Source of the DNA: Lewinellaceae bacterium
GTDB lineage: Bacteria; Bacteroidota; Bacteroidia; Chitinophagales; Saprospiraceae
Length of the DNA stretch: 64,000 bases
Direction of reading: 5' to 3'
Assembly: GCA_020636405.1 (NCBI GenBank)
Contig: JACJXW010000005.1
Location: 310,001 to 374,000, forward strand
Made by a program: the position numbers and the translations under genes. Of the stretch, positions 10,039 through 19,728 are shown one piece after another (the first letter of the stretch is position 1; each line of letters starts with the position of its first letter). The notes under the pieces are model-generated. The model was not told the origin of the DNA. It saw nothing but the letters and a program-made list of their open reading frames with translations, and searched no databases.

Positions 10039-11820
10039 ATGCGCCGTTGCCACCAATTTGTAGTATGTATATTGTTAGGAGGTGTTTTGATGCTCCCCCT
10101 TGGCCTGTCTGCCCAGATGGTTTCCCTCGTAGCTCCCTTCGAACGGGACAGCAACACGACGGCTACTTATTTCGAGGCTGTTGCTTATTATGAAGCCTTA
10201 ACCGGACAGTACCCCCAGCTGAGGCTGGAAGCCCACGGGATAACCGACAGCGGTTTGCCCCTTCATCTGGCCGTACTTTCCACCGACGGAACCTTCACTC
10301 CGGAGATGGCCCGGGCCCGCCATAAGCAGGTCCTCTTCATCAACAACGCCATTCACCCCGGGGAGCCCTGTGGGGTGGACGCCACCATGATCCTCTACCG
10401 CAGCCTCCTGCAGGAACCTGCCTGGCGGCCCTTCCTGGAAGATCTGGTGGTCGTAGCCGTCCCTTTTTACAACATCGGCGGCGGGCTCAACCGCGGGCCC
10501 TACAGCCGTGCCAACCAGAACGGCCCTAAAGCATATGGTTTTCGCGGCAACGCCAAAAACCTGGACCTCAACCGCGATTTCGTCAAATGCGATTCGCGCA
10601 ACGCCCAAACCTTCAATCAGGTTTTTGCAGCCTGGCAGCCCGATATACTTATAGATACGCATGCGTCCGACGGAGCGGATTACCAATACACTATGACTCT
10701 GGTGCCTCCTCAAACCGATAAGCTGGATACTTTCCTGTCGGCCTATCTCGATGAGCAATTGCTGCCCCGCCTCTACAGCGATATGGAAAAAGCCGGTTGG
10801 GAAATGACGCCCTATGTGTACGCCCGCGATACGCCCGATAAGGGCATCGCCGGATTTCTGGACCTGCCCCGCTATTCTTCCGGTTACGCCGCCTTGCACA
10901 ACACCATTGGCTTCATGACGGAGGCACACATGTGGAAACCCTATAAGGACAGGGTACAGGGGACCTACGCATTTATCGCAGCTACCATACGGGCCATGCA
11001 TGAACAAAGGAAAGCTCTGCAGGATGCCAGGGAGAAGGCGCGAATGAACGACAGAGCGCAACCTGCCTATGCCCTGAACTGGGAACTGGACTTTTCCCGG
11101 GCAGATACCATTTCTTTTAAGGGCTACGAAGCGAAGTACAAAAAAAGCGAGGTTTCTGGCCTCGACCGCCTGTACTATGACCGCAATGCCCCTTACGAAA
11201 AGGAGATTCCCTATTTCCGTTATTACAAGCCTACGGCCAGCGCTCCGCGTCCAAAAGCTTACGTCCTGCCCCAGGCCTATGCCGAACTGGCCGAGCGCAT
11301 ACGATGGAACGGTATAACCGTACATCGCCTGGTAACAGATGTAGAACTGGAACTGGAGTTTTCCTACATCGAGTCCTACGAAACAACAAAAGCGCCCTAC
11401 GAGGGCCACTACCTGCACTACAATGTCCAGACTAAAGAGGAACGCCAGCGCCACTTGTGCCGCAAAGGGGATTACATAATTATTCCGGCCTCAGATGTTG
11501 GCAACCGATACATTATGGAAACGCTGGAACCCAAAGGGGCCGATTCTTTCTTCGCCTGGAACTTCTTCGACGGCATCCTCATGCAGAAGGAATACTTCGA
11601 CGGCTACATCTTTGAAGAAACAGCCGCTGAAATGCTCCGGAACGACCCTGTCCTGCAGCAGGCACTGGAGCAAAAGCGGCAGGAAGATGAACAATTTGCC
11701 CAGTCGGCCCGTGCCCAGCTGGATTTCATCTACAAACAATCCCCTTATTATGAACCGGCCCATAAGCGATATCCGGTAGGACGGCTATGGGAGGAGGTGC
11801 AATTGCCGGTGGAGGAGTGA
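10039..11820 (+). CDS. Secreted M14-family zinc carboxypeptidase
   Basis: A metallocarboxypeptidase that removes C-terminal residues from peptides, exported to the periplasm or outside. The ATG at 10039 starts a good signal peptide (MRRCHQFVVCILLGGVLM, cleavage after GLSAQ); an upstream TTG at 10015 only adds charged residues. The zinc motif HPGE supplies His and Glu (the HxxE pair). LDLNRDF and the stretch ILIDTHASDGADYQYTMT supply the substrate Arg region and the third zinc His. TEAHMWKPY is a candidate for the catalytic Glu. Length is 593 aa. The gene is followed 70 bases later by a sodium symporter on the same strand, and the pair may release and import peptides or amino acids. Confidence 0.88.
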   Translation: MRRCHQFVVCILLGGVLMLPLGLSAQMVSLVAPFERDSNTTATYFEAVAYYEALTGQYPQLRLEAHGITDSGLPLHLAVLSTDGTFTPEMARARHKQVLFINNAIHPGEPCGVDATMILYRSLLQEPAWRPFLEDLVVVAVPFYNIGGGLNRGPYSRANQNGPKAYGFRGNAKNLDLNRDFVKCDSRNAQTFNQVFAAWQPDILIDTHASDGADYQYTMTLVPPQTDKLDTFLSAYLDEQLLPRLYSDMEKAGWEMTPYVYARDTPDKGIAGFLDLPRYSSGYAALHNTIGFMTEAHMWKPYKDRVQGTYAFIAATIRAMHEQRKALQDAREKARMNDRAQPAYALNWELDFSRADTISFKGYEAKYKKSEVSGLDRLYYDRNAPYEKEIPYFRYYKPTASAPRPKAYVLPQAYAELAERIRWNGITVHRLVTDVELELEFSYIESYETTKAPYEGHYLHYNVQTKEERQRHLCRKGDYIIIPASDVGNRYIMETLEPKGADSFFAWNFFDGILMQKEYFDGYIFEETAAEMLRNDPVLQQALEQKRQEDEQFAQSARAQLDFIYKQSPYYEPAHKRYPVGRLWEEVQLPVEE

Positions 11821-11829
11821 GGGGAAATG

Positions 11830-11885
11830 GTGCATTAGTGCGTTGGTGTCCAAGTACTTACACCAAAACACCAAAACACAATAAA
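11830..11885. repeat. Octamer array with inverted arms
   Basis: GTG recurs at 11830, 11838 and 11846, and CAC recurs at 11861, 11869 and 11877. Both arms therefore have an exact 8-nt period in opposite orientation around a short centre. The array fills the gap between the M14 stop codon and the symporter start. Similar arrays occur at 24182, 48412, 51643 and 52952. Confidence 0.7.
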
Positions 11886-11890
11886 CAGTC

Positions 11891-13297
11891 ATGCTCTTAG
11901 CCTTCATCATCGTCTATCTGCTCATCACCTTGCTCATTGGGTGGTGGGCATCGACCAAGGTCCATTCCACGAAGGATTTCGTCATTGCGGGCCGCAACCT
12001 GCCTATGTTTGTCGCTGCCTGTGCGCTCTTTGCCACCTGGTTCGGGTCGGAGACTATTATGGGAGCCTCTTCGGAGTTTGTAGAAAACGGGTTGATCGGA
12101 GTGGTGGAAGACCCCTTTGGGGCGGCCCTCTGCCTGGTGCTGGTGGGCGCTTTCTATGCCAGGCCGCTCTACCGGCTCAACATCCTGACCTTCAGCGATT
12201 TTTTTCGGTTGCGCTACAGTCGGAGCGCGGAGTTCATCTCCGCCATTTTCATGATACCCTCCTTTTTCGGCTGGGTCGCGGCCCAGATGGTGGCCATGTC
12301 CATCATCCTGGGGGCAGTCACCGGCATTACGCCTCTTGAGGGGATTATGGTGTGCACGGTTGTCGTGGTGATCTATACCTATATCGGCGGCATGTGGGCT
12401 GTATCGGTAACGGATTTCATACAGACCATCATGATCGTCGTCGGCCTGCTGCTGATCGCCTGGCAGGTGGGCTCGGCGGCAGGAGGGGTGAGCAAGGTGC
12501 TGGAGTCAACTCCGCCGGGTTTTTTCAATTTTCTGCCCGAGGCCAGTTTCGAGAGCATCATCCACTATATTGCCGCCTGGATCACTATTGGGCTGGGCAG
12601 TATTCCGGGGCAGGACGTTTTCCAGCGCGTCATGTCTGCCCGCAGCGCCAAAACGGCAGTGCGGGCGTCTTATCTTTCCGGCTTCATGTACCTCACCATT
12701 GGGGCTATTCCTTTATTTATTGGGCTTTGCGGCCATATTCTGTATCCGGATGATGTGCACGGCGGCGACACGCAGATGGTCATTCCTTTTATGGTGCTGG
12801 AGCACAGCAATCTCTTTCTGCAGATCATGTTTTTCGGGGCGCTGCTGTCCGCCATACTCAGCACCACTTCCGGGGCGGTACTGGCGCCGGCCACGGTGAT
12901 CGGGGAGAACCTGGTGCGCCCTTATTTCGGCCATCTGTCTGACAAGCGATTACTGCACATCATGCGCCTGTCCGTGGTGGGCGTGGCGCTGGCTTCCGCA
13001 ATCATGGCCGCCTGGAACCGCAATATTTACGAATTGGTGGGCCAGTCCTCGGCGTTGAGCCTGGTGTCCCTCTTTATTCCCCTTACAGCCGGCCTGTACT
13101 GGAGGCGTGCCTCCGATTTCGGGGCGCTGGCTTCCATCGTTACAGGGATGACGGTATGGGTCCTTTGCGAGTTTGTTCTAACTACGGAATTCCCCAGCCT
13201 GATCTGGGGCGGGCTGGCCAGCCTGGCCGCCATGATTGCCGGGAGTTGGCTGCGCCCGGACCGGTCGTATGTGCAGTTCAGGGAGGCGACAGGCTGA
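11891..13297 (+). CDS. Sodium:solute symporter (SSS family)
   Basis: A 468-aa inner membrane transporter of the SSS/SLC5 family (LeuT fold). It begins directly in a membrane helix and has about 13 hydrophobic segments. Family features are the early STKDFVIAGRNLP region after helix 1, WFGSETIMGAS in the sodium-site helix, and YTYIGGMWAVSVTDFIQ. These are typical of SSS carriers for amino acids, sugars or organic acids; the substrate cannot be told from sequence. It lies 70 bases after the secreted M14 carboxypeptidase, which suggests uptake of products such as amino acids. The ATG start follows a short repeat-filled gap. Confidence 0.9.
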   Translation: MLLAFIIVYLLITLLIGWWASTKVHSTKDFVIAGRNLPMFVAACALFATWFGSETIMGASSEFVENGLIGVVEDPFGAALCLVLVGAFYARPLYRLNILTFSDFFRLRYSRSAEFISAIFMIPSFFGWVAAQMVAMSIILGAVTGITPLEGIMVCTVVVVIYTYIGGMWAVSVTDFIQTIMIVVGLLLIAWQVGSAAGGVSKVLESTPPGFFNFLPEASFESIIHYIAAWITIGLGSIPGQDVFQRVMSARSAKTAVRASYLSGFMYLTIGAIPLFIGLCGHILYPDDVHGGDTQMVIPFMVLEHSNLFLQIMFFGALLSAILSTTSGAVLAPATVIGENLVRPYFGHLSDKRLLHIMRLSVVGVALASAIMAAWNRNIYELVGQSSALSLVSLFIPLTAGLYWRRASDFGALASIVTGMTVWVLCEFVLTTEFPSLIWGGLASLAAMIAGSWLRPDRSYVQFREATG

Positions 13298-13306
13298 TGT
13301 TTGATT

Positions 13307-13470
13307 TAACGCTGACTGGGACCGCCAAAATTTTTTGGCGTCGAAGACGATAAACTAACGCTGACTGGGATCTCCCCATGAAATAATTAGAATTCCACAG
13401 GACAGGCCAAAATTTTTTGGCGTCGAAGACGAAAAGCCAACGCTAACTGGGATTACCCCATGGAATAATC
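13307..13470. repeat. Tandem copies of the CGCCAAAA/TTTTGGCG palindrome repeat
   Basis: Two copies of a palindrome followed by gtcgaagacg lie at 13323-13349 and 13406-13431. The palindrome is cgccaaaa-tt-ttttggcg. They alternate with three copies of taacgctgactggga or a close variant (13307, 13356 and 13439) and two copies of a ccccatg-type word. Related sequences occur at 50176-50205 and 20209-20233. The unit does not code for protein in any frame that I can recognise. Confidence 0.75.
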
Positions 13471-13616
13471 AGGATTTTTGATTTTTGATGTGTGATTTTT
13501 GATGTCCCAAGTGGGCAGCCCTTTTTAGCTAAATCAAAAATCAAAAATCACACATCAAACATCACACATCACACATCGAAAATCAAACATCAAAAATCGA
13601 ACATCACACATCACTC
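13471..13616. repeat. Heptamer array with inverted arms
   Basis: From about 13534 to 13615 the sequence is an uninterrupted heptamer array with consensus C(A/G)(A/C)A(A/C)AT, about 11 units such as CAAAAAT, CACACAT and CGAAAAT. The complementary words (ATTTTTG, ATGTGTG) lie at 13474-13505. The centre contains gggcagccc. A second element of the same architecture lies at 19860-20000. It fills the gap between convergent genes. Confidence 0.75.
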
Positions 13617-13622
13617 CCCCCT

Positions 13623-14816
13623 CTACTTCGCGGCCTCATAAATAGCATCCAACAGGCTGTTCTCCCCCTTGGTGTCATTCCCCAGTTGCCAGAACATGAT
13701 GCCGCCCAGTTTTTGCTCGATCACATACTCCGTTTTCAGCCTCACCGAGGCGGTGTCGTCGTAGGAAATGAAGATGCTGTCGGCGGCATTATACAGATAC
13801 GGCGCTTTGGCCACGGTGTCCCAGTATCTTTGATAGCCGTTCTTGTTTTCAAACTCGTCCCGGATGCGGGCGTAGGGGCACCAGCCGATGTGGGCGCCGG
13901 CATTGGGCTGGTACAGGCCGTTGTTCTGGGGAGGCACTCCTTTCCATGCCCGCCCGTAGAAGGCGCCGCCCACCACCATTTGTTCGGGCCGGACGCCCAG
14001 GCCTTTGCAATAGGCCACGATCTTTTCCACCGAGCCGGGGCCGGGCACAGGGCCGCCGGCAGCCGCTTGTTCTTCCCGCCGCCGGAACATCTCTTCAGCC
14101 GGGTAGCCTTTTACATCTTCCCTTTTTATCCATCCCAGGGGCGTATGGTGTCCGGTATAGGGTGTAGCCCCGCCAACCTGGTCGTACGTCATGATGTTCA
14201 TGTAGTCGGCGTATTTCATGACCTCATTCACTTCGATGTGATCGTAGTACCGTTCCCAGCCGGCGGAAGCGAAGGTAAGGGTTTGCGGCCGCCCCAGGGT
14301 GTTCAACTGCTCCCGCAGGGCTTTCATCAGCAGGGTGAAATTCTGCTTATCCTCCGGCCGGTATTTGCAATCTTCGGCAGGCAGCCCCGGATACTCCCAG
14401 TCGATGTCGATGCCGTCGAGCCGGTATTCCTCGATAAAGGCAATGGCGCTGTTGACGAATTTCCGCCGGCTTTCCTCGGTAAGGGCCATATCCGAGAAGC
14501 CATCTGCGCCCCAGCCGCCGCAGGCGATCATGACCTTCAGGTGAGGATGGCCCTTCTTCTGGGCGACGAGCAGGCGGAGTTTTTCACCATTTTCCTCATT
14601 TCGGAACTTCATCTCTCCGTCGATCACTTTTGTGAAGGAAAAGATGATGTGCGTTAGTTTATCCAGCGGTAGCGCTTCGGGCTCGTAATCCCGTTCCGGG
14701 ACGTAATAGGCCAGGATGGGCAATGCTTTATTTTTCGCTTTGGAAGAACGGGGCATTTTTTGGTTGCAGGAAAGGGAAACCAATAACACCAGGGCAACAG
14801 TGAATAATTTTGACAT
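13623..14816 (-). CDS. GH18 chitinase-like lipoprotein
   Basis: A glycoside hydrolase family 18 protein, expected to cleave chitin or related N-acetylglucosamine polymers with substrate-assisted catalysis. The active-site motif DGIDIDWEYP is present, with the catalytic Glu near residue 141. Upstream strands carry KVMIACGGWG, and later MTYDQVGG and GGIMFWQLGNDT match the family barrel core. A lipoprotein signal ends in LVSLSC (Cys near residue 17), so the enzyme is probably membrane-anchored and exposed. Two ATGs are possible (14822 or 14816); I prefer 14816 because it gives a compact MSKLFTVALVLL signal. Length is about 397 aa. It sits downstream of the CHAT gene on the same strand. Confidence 0.88.
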   Translation of the reverse strand: MSKLFTVALVLLVSLSCNQKMPRSSKAKNKALPILAYYVPERDYEPEALPLDKLTHIIFSFTKVIDGEMKFRNEENGEKLRLLVAQKKGHPHLKVMIACGGWGADGFSDMALTEESRRKFVNSAIAFIEEYRLDGIDIDWEYPGLPAEDCKYRPEDKQNFTLLMKALREQLNTLGRPQTLTFASAGWERYYDHIEVNEVMKYADYMNIMTYDQVGGATPYTGHHTPLGWIKREDVKGYPAEEMFRRREEQAAAGGPVPGPGSVEKIVAYCKGLGVRPEQMVVGGAFYGRAWKGVPPQNNGLYQPNAGAHIGWCPYARIRDEFENKNGYQRYWDTVAKAPYLYNAADSIFISYDDTASVRLKTEYVIEQKLGGIMFWQLGNDTKGENSLLDAIYEAAK

Positions 14817-14891
14817 GCACATTTTAATTTGGTTTATGGTGAATAAGCATAGCGTTAAGGTAGAGTATGTAAATCAACTGAATGCAGTTAT

Positions 14892-17800
14892 TTATTCCAT
14901 AAGAACAAACCCTGCCCAGTAGAAAGGAGGCCAACCCTCTTCGCGCATTTGGAGCTGGGCGCTGGACAGGGCGTCGCGCAGGGGCAGTCCTTGTTCCAGC
15001 CATTTTTTGTAGAATAGCTCCATCAGTTGGGTGGTCTGCCGATCCGGGACTTTCCAGAGGCTGAGCAGCAGATAGCGGGCGCCGGCGATCCGGAAGGCGC
15101 GCTGCAGGCCGTAAACGCCCTCGTTGGCGACGATATCCCCCAGTCCGGTCTCGCAGGCCGAGAGCACCACCAGTTCGGTTCCGGCCAGGTTCATCCGGCT
15201 GATCTCGTAAGCGGTCAGGATGCCATCTTCATAGCCTTCCAGGGGTGGGTTGCCCTTCCAGGTGTGGTTGCCGCCGGCCAGGATGAGGCCAGAGCGAATA
15301 AGGGGGTGTTCCGAAATTTTAAAAACAGCCTCTCCCTGGGATCCTTCTCCGCCCGAGGAAGACGAAAGGAGGCTTGGGTCGGGGAAGAAATAGCCATGGG
15401 TGGCCAGATGGAGTATCTCCGGAGCGCGCTGATCCTGGCCGATCAACTTGAAGGCTTCTTCGGTAGCGGTGTACTCCGTGCGCGTTTCGCAAGCGATCCC
15501 GTTGTCGTACAGGATGCTCTTCAGGGCGGCCACTTCCTGAGCGGTGCCGGGCAGGTATGCCCAGTCGGCGGCGCGCAAGGTGGTGTCTGCATTCTCGAAC
15601 CGCAGTTCTCCGCGGGAAGCGACAGATTCCATGGGCGGCAGCTCCGATATGGACTGAGCAAGCGCGGTACTGTCCAGGTTGTAGCGGATGCCTCCAAAGA
15701 GCAGGGCATTGGTGCGCTCCTTTTTTGGGGGGGCGGGGATCACCAACTGGCGGGTACTGTTGAGGCGTACCAATTGGAAGCGTTCTCCCAGCATTCGCCC
15801 TTGTTCGTCCGGAATGGCGCCGAGGTTGAGCCGATGCAGCAGTCCGTCCGGAGAGAAATACAGAGTTTGGGCCCCATCCAGTGCCGCTTCCAGTGGGGCC
15901 CAGAGGAGGTGATACAGTGTTTTTTCTGCAATGGGGTTGCCTCCCCATCCGGGAACATACAAGTTATTGATGTCGTCCTGTCGGGGGGAACTTCCCCATT
16001 GCAGCAGGGCGTCCAACTGTTTTTCTTCGCAGAGTGGTATCCATTGGGGCAGAGGCTGTCCGGGGCGCAGGACAAGGGCCGCGTAGAACATGCTGTCGCT
16101 TAATTGGCCGTAGTTTTGGCGATAGCGGATGAACTCAACTGCGGCTCCGTCCGCAGGCAACTCTTGCCGGGCTTCCTGCCAGCTGGCCTGCCGGACGACG
16201 TCTCTGAATCCGGCGGTGGTATGGGCCAGCGTTCTTTCCAGTTCGTTGATCTGGCTTTCCAATTCTGCTGTTCCCTGTCGTTCGCTGATGGGCTTGGCAT
16301 ACTGGCTGGCCAGTTGGCGGTGAAGGGAAGACAGCAGTTCAAACTGGCGCTGGGCGGCGGAGTCGGCGTTTACCAGTTTGCGCATACGCTGTGCCTCCTG
16401 GAGCAGGAATCCTTTGTAGAAGAGGCTGTTGTCGTAACACAACGCTGCCAGGCCCGGGCGGGTGGCAGCTTCAACGTCAGTTATGCTGAATAAGATGTTC
16501 TGATAATTGTGGAAGGTAAAAGTATAAGTGGCCAGTTCGCTTTCCGAGAGGTAGCGGGTGGCTTTTTCCATCAGCCGGCGCTGTATGCCGCTGGCTTCCC
16601 TGAGTGCCGCTTCAGCCTCAGCCGGGCGTGCCGTTTTGCTGAAGCATAATCCCAGGCTGATCAGATTGATGGCTATATCGGGATGTTCGCGGCCCAAGGC
16701 TGCCTCCCATGTCCGGTTGGCTTCCAGGTAAAGCGATTCGGCTTTGGCATACTGGCCGGTTTTTAGGGCCAGGTTGCCCAGGTTACTCAGGCTCTGTGCA
16801 TAGTGTGGGTGCGCTTTACCGAGCAATTCCTCCCGCATGGACAAGGCCCTCAGATGTTGTTCGAGGGCATCCTCGTGGCGGTTCATTTTCTCGTATACCA
16901 GAGCAAGGTTGTTGATACTGGTCGCCGTACTGGCGTGGGGCCCGCCGATGAGCTTTGTCCTGATCCCGATTGCCTCCTGGAAGTACTGTTCGGCCTCATC
17001 GAGCTGGCCGGTGTGGTAATACAGCAGGCCGAGATTATTGGCCACTCCGGCGTAGTAGAAATTTTCCCGCCCCATATTGTTTTCCACAATGGACTTGGAT
17101 AGCAGGTAACATTCTTCCGCTTTTGCGTATCTGCCGGTATTGTCATACAGGAAACCGAGATTGAACAGGTTGCCGGCAAATTGTATGTGGTTCTCCCCGT
17201 ATTGTTCCTTCACCAGAGCGTTGGATATCAGCAGATGCTGTTCGCATTCCATATAACGTCCTGCCTGAGCATAAAGGACGCCCAGGTTATTCTGGATGAT
17301 GGTGTAAAATCGGTCCGTTTTGGCGTACTGTTCTTCAACGATGGACAGGGCTTCGAGTAAGATGCGTTCAGCTTTTTCGTACTGTCCCAACCCTTCATAA
17401 AGGATGCCCTGGAAGATCCGTCCTCTGATGTAGCTACGGTGGGTTGTCCCGAGAGCCTTATGGGCAATATCCACTGCATTCTGCAATGTGGGTTCGGCTT
17501 TGTCAAAACTCCCCATGTCCGTATAAGTAGAACCCAGGATCAACAAGGCCTGGATATACTCCTCATGTTCCGTTCCCAGGAGATCCTTACGGAGGGATAC
17601 GGCTTCCGTCAGGTATTGTTCGGCGGCAGGGTAGTCCCCGCTTTCACTTCCGATCCTGCCCAGCGTATACAGGCAATCTGCGTACAACGGCGTGTTCTTA
17701 CCGACACTTTCCAATACTTTTTGCTCGGTTGCCTTGGCCAGGTTCATGGCTTCTTCAAAGATACCCATGTCAAGCAGGCTGTCGCATGTGGCAAGAGCCC

Positions 17801-17894
17801 GCTCCATCTCGGCATAGATGGCTGTTTTTTCTTGGTTTTGGGCCAGTGAAAGAAGAGGAGAAAGTAGAATAATGGCCAGGAGATAGTTCTTCAT
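14892..17894 (-). CDS. Secreted TPR-CHAT protease-like protein
   Basis: A 1000-aa protein with a signal peptide (MKNYLLAIILLSPLLSLAQ), at least ten tetratricopeptide repeats over roughly residues 40-500, and a C-terminal CHAT domain. The CHAT domain is a caspase-like cysteine peptidase fold. The expected dyad is visible as His833 in LHLATHG and Cys914 in LSACETG. The repeats include phrases such as YAKAEECYLLSKSIVE and DEAEQYFQEAIGI. I chose the ATG at 17894 because an upstream ATG at 17957 places 21 residues ahead of the signal peptide. CHAT proteins with TPRs are known in bacterial regulated proteolysis. The partner or substrate here is unknown. It is divergent from an orphan secreted protein gene at 18014. 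Confidence 0.85.
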   Translation of the reverse strand: MKNYLLAIILLSPLLSLAQNQEKTAIYAEMERALATCDSLLDMGIFEEAMNLAKATEQKVLESVGKNTPLYADCLYTLGRIGSESGDYPAAEQYLTEAVSLRKDLLGTEHEEYIQALLILGSTYTDMGSFDKAEPTLQNAVDIAHKALGTTHRSYIRGRIFQGILYEGLGQYEKAERILLEALSIVEEQYAKTDRFYTIIQNNLGVLYAQAGRYMECEQHLLISNALVKEQYGENHIQFAGNLFNLGFLYDNTGRYAKAEECYLLSKSIVENNMGRENFYYAGVANNLGLLYYHTGQLDEAEQYFQEAIGIRTKLIGGPHASTATSINNLALVYEKMNRHEDALEQHLRALSMREELLGKAHPHYAQSLSNLGNLALKTGQYAKAESLYLEANRTWEAALGREHPDIAINLISLGLCFSKTARPAEAEAALREASGIQRRLMEKATRYLSESELATYTFTFHNYQNILFSITDVEAATRPGLAALCYDNSLFYKGFLLQEAQRMRKLVNADSAAQRQFELLSSLHRQLASQYAKPISERQGTAELESQINELERTLAHTTAGFRDVVRQASWQEARQELPADGAAVEFIRYRQNYGQLSDSMFYAALVLRPGQPLPQWIPLCEEKQLDALLQWGSSPRQDDINNLYVPGWGGNPIAEKTLYHLLWAPLEAALDGAQTLYFSPDGLLHRLNLGAIPDEQGRMLGERFQLVRLNSTRQLVIPAPPKKERTNALLFGGIRYNLDSTALAQSISELPPMESVASRGELRFENADTTLRAADWAYLPGTAQEVAALKSILYDNGIACETRTEYTATEEAFKLIGQDQRAPEILHLATHGYFFPDPSLLSSSSGGEGSQGEAVFKISEHPLIRSGLILAGGNHTWKGNPPLEGYEDGILTAYEISRMNLAGTELVVLSACETGLGDIVANEGVYGLQRAFRIAGARYLLLSLWKVPDRQTTQLMELFYKKWLEQGLPLRDALSSAQLQMREEGWPPFYWAGFVLME

Positions 17895-18013
17895 AGTGCG
17901 TTTTTCTGAAAAAAAAGGGGCAAGTGCTGATAACCTGAGCACCAAAGAGAGATACATCTGCGCAAAGGGTAAGAAACCAGCCCTTTATTTTTTCACAAAA
18001 ATAATTAACTCAA

Positions 18014-19711
18014 ATGAAATCACTGATTAGCGCCTTTTTTTCCATTTTATTTTGTTTTCAGCTCTCTATGGCCCAGTCTGTTCAGGAATATTCCTTCAGC
18101 CGCGAGATCAAGGGGGTGGAATTTGAAAACGCCTCCATCATGAAGTACGTATTGCAACCGGATAAGGTGAGAATTTACCTGGAACTCAGCAGGACCGGCG
18201 CGGTACAGAGCAAAATGGGGCCGGTATGGTCGGGTGGCGCCGACCCCATACAGGTCAAAGCTCTCGGTATTCTGGAGCTGTCCAGCGGCCTGGAATTACA
18301 GAATGAAGCATTGGTTTTCATCAAACCGGACGGTATCATCGCCAAACAATACAAGCTGCTGAAAGAACCGGGTAAGGTGGTGATGGGCGACAAGAACGTC
18401 ATGGCCACGCAGGATGACTGCATGAGCATCGGTGACATCATCGACAAATACCCGGAGTTGGTACAAAAGGAGGAGAGCGGAGAGAAAGCCTTACCCCGCG
18501 AATACTACGACAACTCCATCGATTACGGAGGGCTGGCGATGAAAGTGAAGGGGTTTAATTCCAGGTTGTATCGCTTGAAACCGGAAGGAGGAAAAAAGAG
18601 CCTCTTCGCTCAGCTTACAAACGAACAATACGATGAGATCAAATCCACCTACGATTGGGAGCCATACCGGGGCGGCGACAAGAAAAACTACTGGGTGCAG
18701 CAATCCTCTTCTGTTTGCGACCCCCAAACCGGAGCGGTATACGCCCATAATGGCCTGATCCGGGTAGGTGAGGACCGGGGGCGGAGTACCGAAAGGTTCC
18801 AGGAACTTGTGGCTTACGATAAGAGCGGCAAGGAGATCAATCGGACCGAGATCAATTTCGACGTGCCGCATGACGTGGAATTGCGCCAGCTTTTCTATAC
18901 CGATACGCCGGATGGTAGCCTCTATACCATTGATGGCATCATCCATGTTTACCGGCAGCAATACGGTTTTGGCTACAAAAAATTGAACCCCGACCCCGAC
19001 CCCTTGTACCGCAAATTGTACTTCTGGGATTCTAAGGGCAAGGAACTGGGCAATGTGGATTTTAAGGTGCCCGCCGAAAGCACCCAATTGATCAGAGGAT
19101 TTGCCACTGGCAATAAGCTCAGCCTGCTGGCGGGCGACAAAAAAGGAGGGAAGTGGCTCACCTACCACTTTACGGATGGCAAGTTGAACGCGCCGGAAGA
19201 AGCAGGAGCCCTGTCCGGAGGAATTGCTTTTACGCCTGCCGAGCTGGCGTCCTTCTCCTGGGAAGCCGTCAAAAAGATCACCCGCCCCGATGGCGCCCAA
19301 ACGATGATCTACCACCTGAAAAAGGAGGTGAAAGAGGCGGAAAAGACCTACACGCCCTCTCAGGGTTATCTCATCTTTAATATCGGCCCGGAAGGGAAGA
19401 TTGCCCGGGTGCAGCACCTCCAACGCTCGGGTAAGGCCCTGCCTAATAGCAAAACGGGAATCCGGGTTTATCCGGGAGAGGACTACCTCACCCTGATCAT
19501 GAGCGACCCGATAGCGGGAGATAAAGGCAATATGCTGGAGGTAAACATACTGAAAGTCAACCTCAATACTCTTGAGAAAACACCGGTGCACAGCATGGTG
19601 GCCGCCGGCGAGAGCCTCTCCGTAGAACGCGTCTCTGGTTCCAATGATATTATTATTTTCAGTACCAGTCCTGATGGGGAAAAATACAGGCTGGCGAAGT
19701 TGTCGTTGTAG
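18014..19711 (+). CDS. Secreted protein of unknown function
   Basis: I do not recognise this 565-aa protein. It has a clear signal peptide (MKSLISAFFSILFCFQLSMAQ) and no other membrane segment. The body is rich in beta-strand patterns, with repeated phrases of the type LYRLKPEGGKK and KLYFWDSKGKELG that could form propeller-like blades. No enzyme motif or sorting domain is seen. It is transcribed away from the TPR-CHAT gene across a 119-base gap, so the two may share control. Neighbours on the right are convergent. Confidence 0.75.
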   Translation: MKSLISAFFSILFCFQLSMAQSVQEYSFSREIKGVEFENASIMKYVLQPDKVRIYLELSRTGAVQSKMGPVWSGGADPIQVKALGILELSSGLELQNEALVFIKPDGIIAKQYKLLKEPGKVVMGDKNVMATQDDCMSIGDIIDKYPELVQKEESGEKALPREYYDNSIDYGGLAMKVKGFNSRLYRLKPEGGKKSLFAQLTNEQYDEIKSTYDWEPYRGGDKKNYWVQQSSSVCDPQTGAVYAHNGLIRVGEDRGRSTERFQELVAYDKSGKEINRTEINFDVPHDVELRQLFYTDTPDGSLYTIDGIIHVYRQQYGFGYKKLNPDPDPLYRKLYFWDSKGKELGNVDFKVPAESTQLIRGFATGNKLSLLAGDKKGGKWLTYHFTDGKLNAPEEAGALSGGIAFTPAELASFSWEAVKKITRPDGAQTMIYHLKKEVKEAEKTYTPSQGYLIFNIGPEGKIARVQHLQRSGKALPNSKTGIRVYPGEDYLTLIMSDPIAGDKGNMLEVNILKVNLNTLEKTPVHSMVAAGESLSVERVSGSNDIIIFSTSPDGEKYRLAKLSL

Positions 19712-19728
19712 CCGGGCGACAGGGGCCC

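Noticed and set aside
13471..13616. CRISPR array
   Set aside because: The units are only 7 nt, with no 20-40 nt repeat separated by unique spacers, and no cas genes are near.
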